Below are positions 53,841 to 63,546 of a DNA stretch of 64,000 nucleotides, in pieces. The notes under the pieces are model-generated. The model had not been told where the DNA came from. It searched no databases and saw only the letters and a program-made list of their open reading frames with translations. The translations under genes and the position numbers were made by a program. Each line of letters opens with the position of its first letter. The first letter of the stretch is position 1. This stretch comes from Pelomonas sp. Root1217 (GTDB lineage: Bacteria > Pseudomonadota > Gammaproteobacteria > Burkholderiales > Burkholderiaceae_C), in the NCBI RefSeq assembly GCF_001425705.1, contig NZ_LMDC01000023.1:411079-475078 (forward strand), in the 5' to 3' direction.

Positions 53841-54596
53841 ATGCCACATACGCCCTCCCGCTTCCATCGTCAGCGCGTGGCCGCCTGCCTTGCGTTGCTG
53901 GGCTGGGCCGCGGGAGCGATGGCCCAGCCGCTGCCGCTGCAGATCGCCAGCTGGGATCGCACGACCAACCCGCTGATCGGCGTCAGCGAAGCGGTGCTGG
54001 TCCGCATGTATGCCGACGTCGGCCAGCCCATGCAGTTCATCGACCTGCCGGCGCGGCGGGCCGGCCTGCAGTTGGCCAGTGGCGAGGTGGACGCCAACAC
54101 GCACCGGGCACGCGACTATCTGGACGCCAACCCGGGCGTCGTCGCCGTGGCCACGCCCCTTGGGCAGGTCCAGCTGCGCGCCTACACGCGCGACCCCACC
54201 TTGAGATTGGCGGGCTGGGCGGACCTGCCGCGCTGGCGCGTCGCGCATCTGCGCGGCGTCGTGCGCGTGGAGCAATTGATGCCCGCCGGCATGCACCGCA
54301 TCGAGGCCGGCAGCCTGCGCGAGCTGTGGCGCCTGCTGGCCAGCGAGGCGGCCGACGTGGCCATCGTCAGCGAACTGGCCGGCAGCCCGGCGCAGAGGCC
54401 GGCCGGCGTCTCGGGGCTGCAGCGCCTGGACATCATTCTGGACGAGCACACCGTCCACCATGTCCTGGGCGGCCGCCACGCCGCTCTCGCCCAGAAGCTC
54501 AACGCCGCGCTGCTGCGCCTGCAGGCCAGCGGCGAGCTCGAGGCGCTGCGTCAGTCAACGCTGCAGGCCTTGCTCAAGCGCCAGGGCGGCGGCTGA
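53841..54596 (+). CDS. periplasmic solute-binding-like protein
   Basis: A 251-residue exported protein with signal ending AGAMAQ, followed by a bilobal, SBP family 3-like arrangement (GVSEAVLVRMYADVGQPMQFIDLPARRAGLQLASGEVDA). No transporter genes are beside it, so it may sense ligands or be an orphan binding protein. It is 23 bases after the Nudix gene and 12 before the oxygenase. Ligand unknown. Confidence 0.75.
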   Translation: MPHTPSRFHRQRVAACLALLGWAAGAMAQPLPLQIASWDRTTNPLIGVSEAVLVRMYADVGQPMQFIDLPARRAGLQLASGEVDANTHRARDYLDANPGVVAVATPLGQVQLRAYTRDPTLRLAGWADLPRWRVAHLRGVVRVEQLMPAGMHRIEAGSLRELWRLLASEAADVAIVSELAGSPAQRPAGVSGLQRLDIILDEHTVHHVLGGRHAALAQKLNAALLRLQASGELEALRQSTLQALLKRQGGG

Positions 54597-54608
54597 AAAT
54601 CGTCGCCA

Positions 54609-55310
54609 ATGACAGCCCCTGATTTCATCGAGGTCTATGACCAGGCCCTGAGCGCCGAGGCCTGCCGCACGCTGATCGAGCGCTTTCAGGCCAGCAACCG
54701 CCTGCAGCGCGGCGAGACCGGCAGCGGTGTCGATGTCAGCTTGAAGGACAGCTGGGACATCGCCATCAGCCGTCACCCCGAGTGGGCCGACGCCTGCGAG
54801 CAGCTCAACAACGCCGTCATCGCCGGCTTCAAGCACTATCTGCGCCGCTATGCCCATCTGGCGCTGGCGCCGCTGAAGCTGCAGATGAATCGGCCCGACG
54901 GCAGCCAGGCCCTGCTGGACGCCGACGGCGTCGCTGCACTGAACGACGAGCTGCTGATGGGCTTGATCGCCAAGGTCTTCCGCCCCGGCGCCATCAACCT
55001 GCAGCGCTACCAGGCCGACCAGGGCGGCTACCCCTACTGGCATTGCGAGCAATATCCAAGGCTCGACCAGGGCGAGGCCCTGCACCGCGCCGTGCTGTGG
55101 ACCATCTACCTGAACGACGAATTCGCCGAGGGTGAGACGGAATTCCTCTACCAGGGCCGCAAGATCGTGCCGCGCACCGGCAGCCTGCTGATCGCACCGG
55201 GCGGCTTCACGCACACCCATCGTGGCAACCGACCCAGGGGCGGCGACAAGTTCATCGCAACCTCCTGGGTGCTCTACCAGCGCGCCGAAAGCCTGTTCGC
55301 GGCCGGTTGA
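54609..55310 (+). CDS. 2OG-Fe(II) oxygenase family protein
   Basis: A 233-residue protein of the double-stranded beta-helix fold. Iron ligands appear as His and Glu in PYWHCEQYP (HxE instead of the common HxD) and the distal His in [10 protein letters not shown]; the 2-oxoglutarate Arg is probably in NRPRGG. It may hydroxylate a protein or peptide. It lies directly upstream of mnmA, 25 bases away, and is probably co-transcribed. Substrate unknown. Confidence 0.78.
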   Translation: MTAPDFIEVYDQALSAEACRTLIERFQASNRLQRGETGSGVDVSLKDSWDIAISRHPEWADACEQLNNAVIAGFKHYLRRYAHLALAPLKLQMNRPDGSQALLDADGVAALNDELLMGLIAKVFRPGAINLQRYQADQGGYPYWHCEQYPRLDQGEALHRAVLWTIYLNDEFAEGETEFLYQGRKIVPRTGSLLIAPGGFTHTHRGNRPRGGDKFIATSWVLYQRAESLFAAG

Positions 55311-55335
55311 AAGCCCGTTTGGGACAATCGCGCCC

Positions 55336-56454
55336 ATGAGTTCCAACAAGAAACACCGAGTCGTCGTCGGCCTGTCCGGCGGCGTGGACTCGGCCGTGAC
55401 GGCCTACCTGCTGAAACAGCAGGGGCATGAGGTCATCGGCATCTTCATGAAGAACTGGGAAGACGATGACGACGACGAGTACTGCTCGACGCGCCAGGAC
55501 TTCCTGGACGCCGCCTCCGTCGCCGACGTGCTGGGCATCGAGATAGAGCACGTCAACTTCGCCGCCGAATACAAGGACCGTGTCTTCGAGAGCTTTCTGC
55601 GCGAATACCAGGCCGGCCGCACGCCCAACCCCGACGTGCTGTGCAATGCCGAGATCAAGTTCAAGGCCTTCCTGGACCATGCGATGCGTCTGGGCGCGGA
55701 GAAGATCGCCACGGGTCACTACGCCCGGGTGCGGGAACTGAACGGTGAATTTCAGCTGCTCAAGGGGCTGGACCCGCTGAAGGACCAGAGCTATTTCCTG
55801 CACCGGCTTTCGCAGGCCCAGCTCAGCAAGACGATGTTCCCGGTCGGCGACCTGCCCAAGACCGAGGTGCGGCGCATTGCCGCCGAGATCGCCTTGCCCA
55901 ATGCGAAGAAGAAGGACTCGACCGGCATCTGCTTCATCGGCGAGCGGCCCTTCCGCGAGTTCCTGAACAAATACCTGTCGCACCAGCCCGGGCCGATCAA
56001 GGACGAACGCGGCCGCAAACTCGGCGAGCATGTCGGCCTGAGCTTCTACACGCTGGGCCAGCGCCAGGGCCTGGGCATCGGCGGCGTGAAAGAGAAAGGC
56101 TCTCCGCGCGGCGGTGGCGAGCACGAGCCCTGGTTCGTCGCCGCCAAGGACATTCCGAGCAACACGCTCATCGTCGTGCAGGGCCACGACCATCCGCTGT
56201 TGCAGAGCCTGGCCCTGATCGCTGATGACCTGAGCTGGGTCGCCGGCCGCGCGCCGGCCACTGGCGAAGCGGCGGCCAAGACGCGTTATCGCCAGGCCGA
56301 TGCACCCTGCGGCATGGGCTTCGACGCAAGCGGCCATCTGACCCTGCGCTTTCCTGATCCGCAATGGGCGGTGACACCGGGCCAGAGCGCGGTGGTCTAT
56401 GACGGCGACGTCTGCCTGGGCGGCGGCGTGATTGCCGCAGCCATCGCTGAATGA
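55336..56454 (+). CDS. mnmA: tRNA-specific 2-thiouridylase MnmA
   Basis: A 372-residue enzyme that thiolates U34 of tRNA-Lys, -Glu and -Gln. The PP-loop SGGVDS is at residues 14-19; the catalytic Cys103 is in [11 protein letters not shown] and the second Cys in [13 protein letters not shown]. The C-terminal beta-barrel is complete. Start at 55336 gives [12 protein letters not shown]; a longer frame begins in the oxygenase gene. It overlaps the histidine kinase by four bases (ATGA). Confidence 0.96.
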   Translation: MSSNKKHRVVVGLSGGVDSAVTAYLLKQQGHEVIGIFMKNWEDDDDDEYCSTRQDFLDAASVADVLGIEIEHVNFAAEYKDRVFESFLREYQAGRTPNPDVLCNAEIKFKAFLDHAMRLGAEKIATGHYARVRELNGEFQLLKGLDPLKDQSYFLHRLSQAQLSKTMFPVGDLPKTEVRRIAAEIALPNAKKKDSTGICFIGERPFREFLNKYLSHQPGPIKDERGRKLGEHVGLSFYTLGQRQGLGIGGVKEKGSPRGGGEHEPWFVAAKDIPSNTLIVVQGHDHPLLQSLALIADDLSWVAGRAPATGEAAAKTRYRQADAPCGMGFDASGHLTLRFPDPQWAVTPGQSAVVYDGDVCLGGGVIAAAIAE

Positions 56455-57680
56455 CCAAGTTCGACCGCCTGCTCGCGCGGCTGGCCGAGCCGGGCGTGGT
56501 GCTGCGCCTGGCGGCGCTGGTGGTCTGCGCGATGGAGCTGGTCAGCGCCGGCTCGGCGCTGCTGGGTGCGCGCACCGAACCCTATGACGGCCTGGTCGCC
56601 TGGCTCTGGCGCCAGCTCGGCGGTGATGTCAACGACCGCAGCCTCGTCGTCATCTGCGTGCTGCTGCTGGTGGCCTTCGTCGCCCTGATCTTGCGGCTCG
56701 CACGCCAGGGCCAGACGGCGCTGCCGGTGAACCAGCGCCTGGCCTGGCTGTTGCTGGTCGACCTGCTGGCCTTCGGCGTGACGCCGGGCCTGCCCTTCCT
56801 GGTCACGGCGCTGGGCGCGGTCGTGCTGCCAGCGCGGCTGGCCCTGGGTTTTGCGACCGCCCAGGTGGTGCTGAATACGGGCATCTATGTCTATGCGTCG
56901 ACAACGGCCTGGCTGGACCAGTTCGGCATGCTGTTCGCCATGCTGGCCCTGCACGGCCTGGCCTTTGGTCTCGGGCGCATGGCCGCGGCTGAAGGCGAGA
57001 AGCGCCGCTGGCTGCAGGCCGTGCTGGCCGAGCAGATGTCGGGTGAGCACCTGCTGGCCGAGCAGATGCGCTACAACGAGCGCATGCAGATCGCCCGCGA
57101 GCTGCACGACCTGATGGGCCACCACCTGACGGCACTGAACCTGCAACTGCAGCTCGGTGGCGCCTTGCTGGCGCGCGAAGACACCTCGGGCGCGGGCCAG
57201 GCGATGGGGCGCGCCGAGGGCGTCGCGGCCCAGTTGCTGGCGGACGTGCGAGAGGCCGTGTCGCAGCAGCGCAGCTCGCAGCGCATTGACCTGTCCGCCG
57301 CGCTGCAGGCCCTGGCCGAGGGCATTGCCAGCATGCGCATCGAGCTGACGCTGGACGACGCCGCCCGCGACCTGGGGCCACGCGCGGCCCACGCGCTGCT
57401 GCGCTGCGTGCAGGAAGGCGTGACCAACAGCGTGCGCCACGCCGGCGCGCGTCGCGTGCAGGTGGAACTGCGCGGGCTAGGGGAAGGACGGGATGAAGTC
57501 ACCGTCAGCATCGACGATGATGGGCGAGGCGCGCCGGGCTGGCGCGAGGGCCGCGCCGAGGGCTTTGGCAATGGCCTCTCGGGCATGGCCGAGCGCATGA
57601 CCGAGCTGGGTGGGCAGATGTGCGTGACGCGCACCAGCCCGGGATTTCGAATCGAGTTGAGATGTCCACGATGGGTGTGA
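56451..57680 (+). CDS. sensor histidine kinase (NarX/DesK-type)
   Basis: A 409-residue kinase. About five membrane helices in residues 15-175, then a HisKA_3 dimerisation segment with the phospho-acceptor His219 in [13 protein letters not shown], and a HATPase domain with [12 protein letters not shown] (N box), DDDGRGAP (G1) and [11 protein letters not shown] (G2). No large periplasmic domain, so an intramembrane or membrane-state sensor is likely. Coupled to its response regulator downstream and to mnmA upstream. Confidence 0.9.
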   Translation: MTKFDRLLARLAEPGVVLRLAALVVCAMELVSAGSALLGARTEPYDGLVAWLWRQLGGDVNDRSLVVICVLLLVAFVALILRLARQGQTALPVNQRLAWLLLVDLLAFGVTPGLPFLVTALGAVVLPARLALGFATAQVVLNTGIYVYASTTAWLDQFGMLFAMLALHGLAFGLGRMAAAEGEKRRWLQAVLAEQMSGEHLLAEQMRYNERMQIARELHDLMGHHLTALNLQLQLGGALLAREDTSGAGQAMGRAEGVAAQLLADVREAVSQQRSSQRIDLSAALQALAEGIASMRIELTLDDAARDLGPRAAHALLRCVQEGVTNSVRHAGARRVQVELRGLGEGRDEVTVSIDDDGRGAPGWREGRAEGFGNGLSGMAERMTELGGQMCVTRTSPGFRIELRCPRWV

Positions 57681-58324
57681 TCAAGATCTTGCTGGTCGAG
57701 GACCAGCAACTGGTGCGTGAAGGCCTCAAGGGGCTGCTCGCGCTGCACGACGAACTCAAGGTCGTCGGCGAGGCCAGCGACGGCGCCGAAGCGCTGGAGT
57801 GGCTGTCCGCCGCTCCCGCAGATGACATGCCCGATGTCATCCTGTCCGACATGCGCATGCCGCGCCTGGACGGCATCGGCCTGATCCGCGCGCTGGCCGC
57901 GCGGGCCCTGCGCCTGCCGACCGTCCTGCTGACCACCTTCGACGACACGGCCGCTTTCGACGAAGCCGTGCGCGCCGGTGCTCGCGGTTTCCTGCTCAAG
58001 GCCATCAGCCCCGAGACGCTCGCCCAGGCCCTGCGCGACGTGCACGCCGGCGGCACCGCGCTGCGGCCGTCTCTCACCACGCGCATGGAGGCCAAGGGCG
58101 GCGAGCGCGCCTTCACGGCGGCCGACCATCCCGATCCGCTGTCACCGAAGGAGCTGCAGGTGCTGCGCCTGGTGGCCAGCGGCCGCAGCAACACCGAGAT
58201 CGCCGGCCTGCTGGGCAACAGCGAAGGCGTCATCAAGAACCACTGCTCGGCCATCTTTTCCAAGATGGGCGTGCGCGACCGCACGCAGGCGGTGCTGCGC
58301 GCTATCGATCTGGGCTGGATTTAG
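57662..58324 (+). CDS. LuxR/NarL-type response regulator
   Basis: A 220-residue regulator. Receiver domain 1-125 with phosphorylatable Asp63 in VILSDMRMP and switch Thr/Lys residues in VLLTTFDD and FLLKAISPE. The C-terminal ~65 residues have a LuxR HTH (LSPKELQVLRLVASGRSNTEIAGLLGNSEGVIKNH). Start is ATG 57662 or 57671 (three residues less). It overlaps the kinase end. Its target genes are not evident here. The gene end overlaps the convergent CAP-domain gene. Confidence 0.92.
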   Translation: MSTMGVIKILLVEDQQLVREGLKGLLALHDELKVVGEASDGAEALEWLSAAPADDMPDVILSDMRMPRLDGIGLIRALAARALRLPTVLLTTFDDTAAFDEAVRAGARGFLLKAISPETLAQALRDVHAGGTALRPSLTTRMEAKGGERAFTAADHPDPLSPKELQVLRLVASGRSNTEIAGLLGNSEGVIKNHCSAIFSKMGVRDRTQAVLRAIDLGWI

Positions 58325-58814
58325 GTCGCGCGGCGGGCGCTGCGAGATGCAGCACCCAATACCGCTGCAGCCGACCGGGCCCCGCCACGCAAGCCAGGCC
58401 GAACTCCTGGAAGTCAGCGGCCATCAGGTTCTCGCAATGCGCCGGGCTGGCCAGCCACTGCGCCATGGCCTCGTCCAAGGTCTCAGGGCCACCAGCCAGG
58501 TTCTCACCGGCTGAGCGCATCAGATAGCCCGCCTCGCGCAGCCGCGTGCGCAGCGAGGTGCCGGCGGCGCCAACATGGTCGATGCGGTCGCGGGCGGCCA
58601 GTTCCAGGGCGTAGCGGCGGGCTGAGTCCGCCAGCACGGGGCTGGCGCGCAAGGCTGCCGCGGCGGGCCAGAGGCGCTCGCCGCAGGCCTGGGGCTGGGC
58701 GCGCAAGGCGTTCAGGCTGGCCAACACCGCGTCACCCGCCGGCTGGCAGCCGTCCTGGGCCGCGGCGGGCGCCAAGCTGGCCAGACCGAGCAACAGAGGC
58801 AACAAGGCTCGCAT
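58302..58814 (-). CDS. CAP domain exported protein
   Basis: A 170-residue protein with signal ending APAAAQ. The CAP/SCP-PR1 domain has ALNALRAQPQACG, RYALELAARDRIDHVG, AGENLAGGPETLDEAMAQWLASPAHCENLM and FQEFGLACV, the usual conserved order, with the His and Glu cleft residues. Bacterial CAP proteins are exported and of unclear role (lipid or peptide binding). It is convergent with the response regulator. Confidence 0.88.
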   Translation of the reverse strand: MRALLPLLLGLASLAPAAAQDGCQPAGDAVLASLNALRAQPQACGERLWPAAAALRASPVLADSARRYALELAARDRIDHVGAAGTSLRTRLREAGYLMRSAGENLAGGPETLDEAMAQWLASPAHCENLMAADFQEFGLACVAGPGRLQRYWVLHLAAPAARPKSSPDR

Positions 58815-58865
58815 CGCCGAATCCTAGTTGTTGCCAAGCGCCGAGGCGAAGCCCACCATCGCGGC

Positions 58866-59285
58866 ATGAAACCACACCGACTGCTTGCCCTCCTGCTCGC
58901 CTGGGCCGCCCTCACCAGCTGCGCCCAGACGCCGCCCCCAGTCCCGCCCACGCCGGCCGCTTCAGCCGCGGCCGAAACCGAGTCCGTCCGGCTCGGTCGC
59001 GAGCTGCGCACGTTGATCGGCCCCGCGAACTGCAAGGCGGACTCGCAATGCCGCACCGTGGCCGTCGGTGCCAAGGCCTGCGGAGGGCCGGCCGGCTATC
59101 TGGCCTGGTCCAGCGAAAGCACGGACGCTCAACGTCTCGCCGAACTCGCCGCTCGTCAGGCCCAGGCCCACAAGCGCGAGATCGAGGCCAGCGGCATGCT
59201 CTCCAACTGCGCGATGGTGGCCGACCCCGGTGCGGCTTGCGTGGCCGGGCGCTGCCAGCTCGCCACGCCCACCAGTGCGCGCTGA
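58866..59285 (+). CDS. lipoprotein of unknown function
   Basis: A 139-residue protein with signal and lipobox LTSC (Cys19), followed by a Pro/Ala-rich spacer and a Cys-rich mature part (ANCKADSQCRTVAVGAKACGG, LSNCAMVADPGAACVAGRCQ). The pattern suggests several disulphides. I recognise no named family. A terminator hairpin follows. Confidence 0.7.
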   Translation: MKPHRLLALLLAWAALTSCAQTPPPVPPTPAASAAAETESVRLGRELRTLIGPANCKADSQCRTVAVGAKACGGPAGYLAWSSESTDAQRLAELAARQAQAHKREIEASGMLSNCAMVADPGAACVAGRCQLATPTSAR

Positions 59286-59306
59286 AATTGGCGTCCGCAT
59301 AGAAAA

Positions 59307-59334
59307 AAGCCGCGGGCCTTGCGGCCTGCGGCTT
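59307..59334 (-). terminator. strong terminator of subtilase gene
   Basis: 12-bp stem AAGCCGCGGGCC/GGCCTGCGGCTT with one G-T wobble and a 4-base loop, followed on the minus strand by a T6 run. It lies 24 bases beyond the peptidase stop. Confidence 0.9.
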
Positions 59335-59357
59335 CGGGGTGGCTGTAAAGCTGCTGC

Positions 59358-62300
59358 TTATTGAGCGACGCCGTCCGCCAGCTTGGCGGCCACGGTGTTG
59401 GGCTCATTGAGCACCGGCACAACGCCGTCGGTCGACACACGCACCACGGTCGTCGTCTGGGCCACACCACCTGCATCGAGCAGCTGGAAGGCGCCGACAT
59501 AGCGCTTGCCCGTGGCCAGGCCCGACCAGGTCAGGCCGACGGTGGCCGTGCTGCCGGCATAGACCTGCGAAGGCATGGCCATCCTCAGGCCAGCACCATC
59601 ACCGGCCTTGACGATCCAGCTCGACAGCGTATGGGTCATGGCAGCACTGCCGCCGTAAGCCACTACGCAGACCTTGTAGGTGCCCGCGGCAGGTGCGAGC
59701 ACCTGCACGGTCTCGTTGGAGCCGTCATTGCCCGAGTACACCGAGGTGGTGTTGTTCGGGTAGAGCAGCATCAGGTCATTGTCATCGCCAGCGGCGCCGA
59801 CATCAACATCACGCAGACCAAAGCGCGCCACCAATGTATTGGCCGGAACGCTGAAGCTGTAGACCTTGACGTTGGCGGTGTCGGCACCGGCCTGGCAGAT
59901 GGCCTTGAGCTGGGCGCTGCTGGTGGGCTTTTGGGCCAACGTAGCCGGCGAGGACAGCGTCACTTCCTTCATGCCACCCGACGACACGCCCATGCGGCCG
60001 GCAAAACCGGTGCGGACCGTGAACAGCTTGGTGCCGGAGACGGTGGTGCCGGTGAACTCGGCCGGAGCCGAGATCGCCTTGCCCACCTTGGCCTGGATGG
60101 GCGAACGCACGATGTGCGTGCCGTCGTTCCACACCAGCTGGCCGTAGTTCCACACACCTTCGGTGGCGGTCGTCGCGGTCAGCTTCACCGTGAAGGCCGC
60201 CGATGCGCCCGGGGCCAGGGTCAGCGAAGCGGGCGTCACGACAGTCGTGAAGCCCGGCACGCTGGCGGTGGCGTTGTAGGTTGCGCTGCTGCTGCCCACG
60301 TTGGTGACCGTGCGCGGGAAGGTGACGGAGCCGATGACGGTGCCGGCCGTCATCGTCGGCAGGTTCAGGTCGGTGGTCTCGTTCAGCGTGCCGATGTTCG
60401 TGCAGTCGCTGGCCGGCACCACCGCCGCCTTGTTCACCTTGCACTGGTACTTGACCCAGTCGTTCTTGCCAGCGTTGTAGACCAGGCCGGGGTCGGCGGC
60501 CTTGTTCGGGTCGATGTGGCCCGAGCCTTGCGACCAGGGCAAGAGGCCGTTGGACAGGCCGGTCAGGCCATCGTTGAGCGTCGAGTAGGCGGTGGTCATC
60601 AGCGCCGACTTGATGGCGCCAGGGCCCCAGGTCGGGTGAGCCTGCTTAAGCAGCAACGCAACACCTGCCACGTGCGGGCTGGCCATGGACGTGCCCTGGT
60701 AGGACGCCCATGCCGGTCCGGGCACCAACGTGCCGGCGGCGACGGCATCGCGGTCACCCTGGCTCAGCGCTGGGGTCACCTGGGCGATGACATCCACGCC
60801 CGGTGCGGCCACATCGGGCTTGAGGATGTTGCTGTCACCGGCGTTCGGGCCACGCGACGAGAAGTTGGCCATGATCGGCGCCGGGGCGGTGCCGATGTAG
60901 AACTTGCTGATGCTGGCGGTTGCGCCGGCCGTCTGGGCATAGGTCTTGATCGCAGCGCCGTCGGCGGTCGTGACGTGCACGGTCGGCACCGAGTGAGCTT
61001 CGGCCACCAGGCCAGCGCCGTTGTCCTGCATGATCATGCCGATGCCACCGGCGTTGAACACGGCCAAACTCTTGTCGACGCGGGCGTTGTTGCCGCGCGT
61101 GCAGACCACGATCTTGCCGGCCACCTTGGCGGGATCCAGTTCGAGCGGGTTGCTGAAACACAGGTTCAGGTTGGCGCTGGCACCGGCAATGCCGGCATCC
61201 TCGGCGCGGATGATGGGCTTGTTGTTCACTTCTGCCAGGCTGTTCAGCGAGGCGCCGGTGTACTTGGCGGCGTTGCCCAGCGTGGCGTCGCCGTTGAAGG
61301 CGCGGTCATGCGTGGAGGCGGCCACCGTCGTCAGCCAGGGGCTGATGTGGGCCACAGCCTGGCCGGGGCCGCTGTTGCCGGCCGAACTGGCGACGAAGAC
61401 GCCGGCGATCGAGGCACGGTAGAAGGCTTGCTCGACGGGATCGTTGACCGAGGTCTGCGAGCCGCTGATCGAGAAGTTGATGACGTTGACACCGTCGGCC
61501 ACGGCCTTGTCGATGGCGGCCACCGAGTCGGTGGTGAAGCAGCTGTTGGTGCTGCCGGTGCCGTCGGTGGCGGCTACGTCCACATAGGTGTAGCAGACCT
61601 TGTAGGACGCCACGCGAGCGCGCGGCGCCATGCCGGAGGCCTGGCCCAGGGCGATGCCGTTGACGATGGCCGTGACGTTGGAGTTGCCCGCCGCCGTGGA
61701 GGCGGTGTGGTCACCGTGGCCACCGTGGCCGGTCGCGCCGCCCAGGTCGTCACGGCCGGAGGCGAACGACGTCCAGTGCGGGGTCCGGCCGGAGGCGATG
61801 AAGCCCGCGTTGAAATGCTGGATGCTGATCAGCTTGTTGTTGCAATGTTTGGCGGGGTCGATGCCCTCGCCGGCCATGCAGCTGCCGGTATAGGTGGCAG
61901 GCTTGGGGCCATAGACCAGGGTGTCGGCCGGGTTGTTGCTCGGCACGCCGTTGGCATCGACACGGTCGAAGAACGCGGGGTTCTCGGGCCAGATGCCCAG
62001 GTCGACGACGCCGATCACCAGGTTCTCGCCCTTGATGGCGGAACCACCGGCGGACTGCGACCACAGGCCGCCCGGGGCGGTCAGGCCCAGGAACTTGCTG
62101 GTGGAGATGGTGTCGAGCTTGCGGGCTTCGTCCTGCCACAGGCCGACGACCTGGCTGTTGGTGCTCAGCGAGCGGGCTTCGTCATCCGTCAGGCTAGCGG
62201 CAAAGCCGTTGAACACGGTCTTGTAGGTCGCCAGGACCGGCGCATTGCCGACCAAGGCGATCACATTGCTTTGCTGCTGGCTCAGGTAGCTGATGTAGGC

Positions 62301-62507
62301 CTGCACGGCAGCGCTGCCGTATTTGAAGGTTTCACCGGCTGCCGGTTGGGTGGCGGCCAGGCCTGACACCGTGCCCTGGTAGGAAGCAGCGGGTTCGTCC
62401 TTGAGCTGGACGATGTAGGTCTTGCGATCCTGCGCAAAGGAGCTTGTGGCCAAACCTGAGAGCAGAACCAGCGTCGCCAGTGCGGCGGGCTTGAGTTTCA
62501 TCTTCAT
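59358..62507 (-). CDS. S8 family serine peptidase with PA domain (subtilisin-like, secreted)
   Basis: A 1049-residue exported protease. Signal peptide ends at SSFAQ; an I9-type inhibitor propeptide spans ~28-130; the S8 domain has Asp169 (VVDLGIWPE), His264 (GHGDHTAS) and Ser607 (YQGTSMASPHVAG). A protease-associated domain is inserted at ~430-560 (GKIVVCTRGN), an arrangement like plant cucumisin/SBT. After ~700 there are fibronectin-type and bacterial pre-peptidase-like beta domains. Start at 62507 with AAAGGA. It follows the PEP-CTERM gene by 29 bases. It degrades extracellular protein; substrate unknown. Confidence 0.93.
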   Translation of the reverse strand: MKMKLKPAALATLVLLSGLATSSFAQDRKTYIVQLKDEPAASYQGTVSGLAATQPAAGETFKYGSAAVQAYISYLSQQQSNVIALVGNAPVLATYKTVFNGFAASLTDDEARSLSTNSQVVGLWQDEARKLDTISTSKFLGLTAPGGLWSQSAGGSAIKGENLVIGVVDLGIWPENPAFFDRVDANGVPSNNPADTLVYGPKPATYTGSCMAGEGIDPAKHCNNKLISIQHFNAGFIASGRTPHWTSFASGRDDLGGATGHGGHGDHTASTAAGNSNVTAIVNGIALGQASGMAPRARVASYKVCYTYVDVAATDGTGSTNSCFTTDSVAAIDKAVADGVNVINFSISGSQTSVNDPVEQAFYRASIAGVFVASSAGNSGPGQAVAHISPWLTTVAASTHDRAFNGDATLGNAAKYTGASLNSLAEVNNKPIIRAEDAGIAGASANLNLCFSNPLELDPAKVAGKIVVCTRGNNARVDKSLAVFNAGGIGMIMQDNGAGLVAEAHSVPTVHVTTADGAAIKTYAQTAGATASISKFYIGTAPAPIMANFSSRGPNAGDSNILKPDVAAPGVDVIAQVTPALSQGDRDAVAAGTLVPGPAWASYQGTSMASPHVAGVALLLKQAHPTWGPGAIKSALMTTAYSTLNDGLTGLSNGLLPWSQGSGHIDPNKAADPGLVYNAGKNDWVKYQCKVNKAAVVPASDCTNIGTLNETTDLNLPTMTAGTVIGSVTFPRTVTNVGSSSATYNATASVPGFTTVVTPASLTLAPGASAAFTVKLTATTATEGVWNYGQLVWNDGTHIVRSPIQAKVGKAISAPAEFTGTTVSGTKLFTVRTGFAGRMGVSSGGMKEVTLSSPATLAQKPTSSAQLKAICQAGADTANVKVYSFSVPANTLVARFGLRDVDVGAAGDDNDLMLLYPNNTTSVYSGNDGSNETVQVLAPAAGTYKVCVVAYGGSAAMTHTLSSWIVKAGDGAGLRMAMPSQVYAGSTATVGLTWSGLATGKRYVGAFQLLDAGGVAQTTTVVRVSTDGVVPVLNEPNTVAAKLADGVAQ

Positions 62508-62536
62508 CAAAGAGTCCTTTCGATGCAAACGGCGGA

Positions 62537-63295
62537 TCAGACAGCGCGGCGGCGGCTGGCCCGGAAGGCGGCGAGGCCGGCGACGCTCAGCAGAGCGAGG
62601 CTGGCGGGCTCGGGTACATGCTCGATGACGACATCGTCCAGCGCGAACTGGGCGCGGTCAGTGCCAAAGGCCGTGCAGCTGCCGGTGGTGCCCGGCGTGG
62701 GGCAGGCGAAGCCGTAGGCGTAGACATAGTCCCACTCGGTGTTGCCGAAGGCGCCGGTGCCGTAGGTTCCGAAGTTCAGGTTGCCCGATGCGTCCAGGCC
62801 GGTCAGCGCGAAGGTGGCCGTGGTCGCCACGCCATTGCGCATGCCCTGCAGGCGCACGAAGCCCGGGGTCGCGGCGATGGGGTCGCCATTGCCGATGAAG
62901 CTGGCCTTGAAGCTCTTGATCGAGAAGCGGAAGCCGTCGTTGGCGCCGAACAGCAGCACGGAGTCATCCAGCAGGCCGATGTAGGTGCTGGCGTTGTTCA
63001 CCGGGCACTGCGCACCAAAGCAATCTGCGCCCGTGCCCATGACGCCCGTGAGGTCGCCCGGCTGTGCCAGCCCGCTGTTCGAAAACGGATCGAAGAACAT
63101 CGTGTGGCCGGCGATACCCGGCTGGTAGAACTCGTCACCATTGCCCAGCAGCGGCGAACCCGGGTACGACAGGAAAGGCGAGCCGTCGATCGGCGTCTCG
63201 AAATCAATGGTCGAGCGCAGCACGCCCGCCTGTGCGCTCATCGACGCCGAGAATGCGGCCGCGGCCAGCGCGACCAAGGTCAATACCTTCTTCAT
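62537..63295 (-). CDS. PEP-CTERM sorting domain protein
   Basis: A 252-residue protein with signal ending SAQAG and a C-terminal PEP-CTERM tag: VPEPASLALLS, hydrophobic helix, RASRRRAV. PEP-CTERM proteins are processed by exosortase and anchored in, or released to, the matrix in exopolysaccharide-producing bacteria. The body is a beta-rich lectin-like region. It is co-oriented with the subtilase. The exosortase is not in this window. Confidence 0.9.
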   Translation of the reverse strand: MKKVLTLVALAAAAFSASMSAQAGVLRSTIDFETPIDGSPFLSYPGSPLLGNGDEFYQPGIAGHTMFFDPFSNSGLAQPGDLTGVMGTGADCFGAQCPVNNASTYIGLLDDSVLLFGANDGFRFSIKSFKASFIGNGDPIAATPGFVRLQGMRNGVATTATFALTGLDASGNLNFGTYGTGAFGNTEWDYVYAYGFACPTPGTTGSCTAFGTDRAQFALDDVVIEHVPEPASLALLSVAGLAAFRASRRRAV

Positions 63296-63546
63296 TTAAC
63301 TACCCACTTTCTTTGATCAATTGAATGCCAAGCAGGCGGGGCAGCGCCGAAGGCACCGCGGCATCGTCGACGGCGTGGGCCGTGTTGATGTCCTGCCAAT
63401 GGACAAAGCGTCCATTTAGGCGGCCGATTCTGGGTGCGCAGGAATCCACGAACATCCCCAGTTGCCCGGCCTTCAGGCGAGGGGGGAACGGGTTTTCACC
63501 GAGCTCATGGACTTGACTAACCCGTACGAATTCCGCCAGCGACCCA

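Noticed and set aside
59361-62366. 1001-codon open frame on the plus strand, opposite the subtilase
   Set aside because: Gly/His/Arg-rich shadow product; the minus strand has signal peptide and complete catalytic triad.
63300-63546. Possible coding remnant between the PEP-CTERM gene and the pseudopilin
   Set aside because: A short minus-strand frame exists but its upstream part is a shadow of the pseudopilin; no support for a gene.
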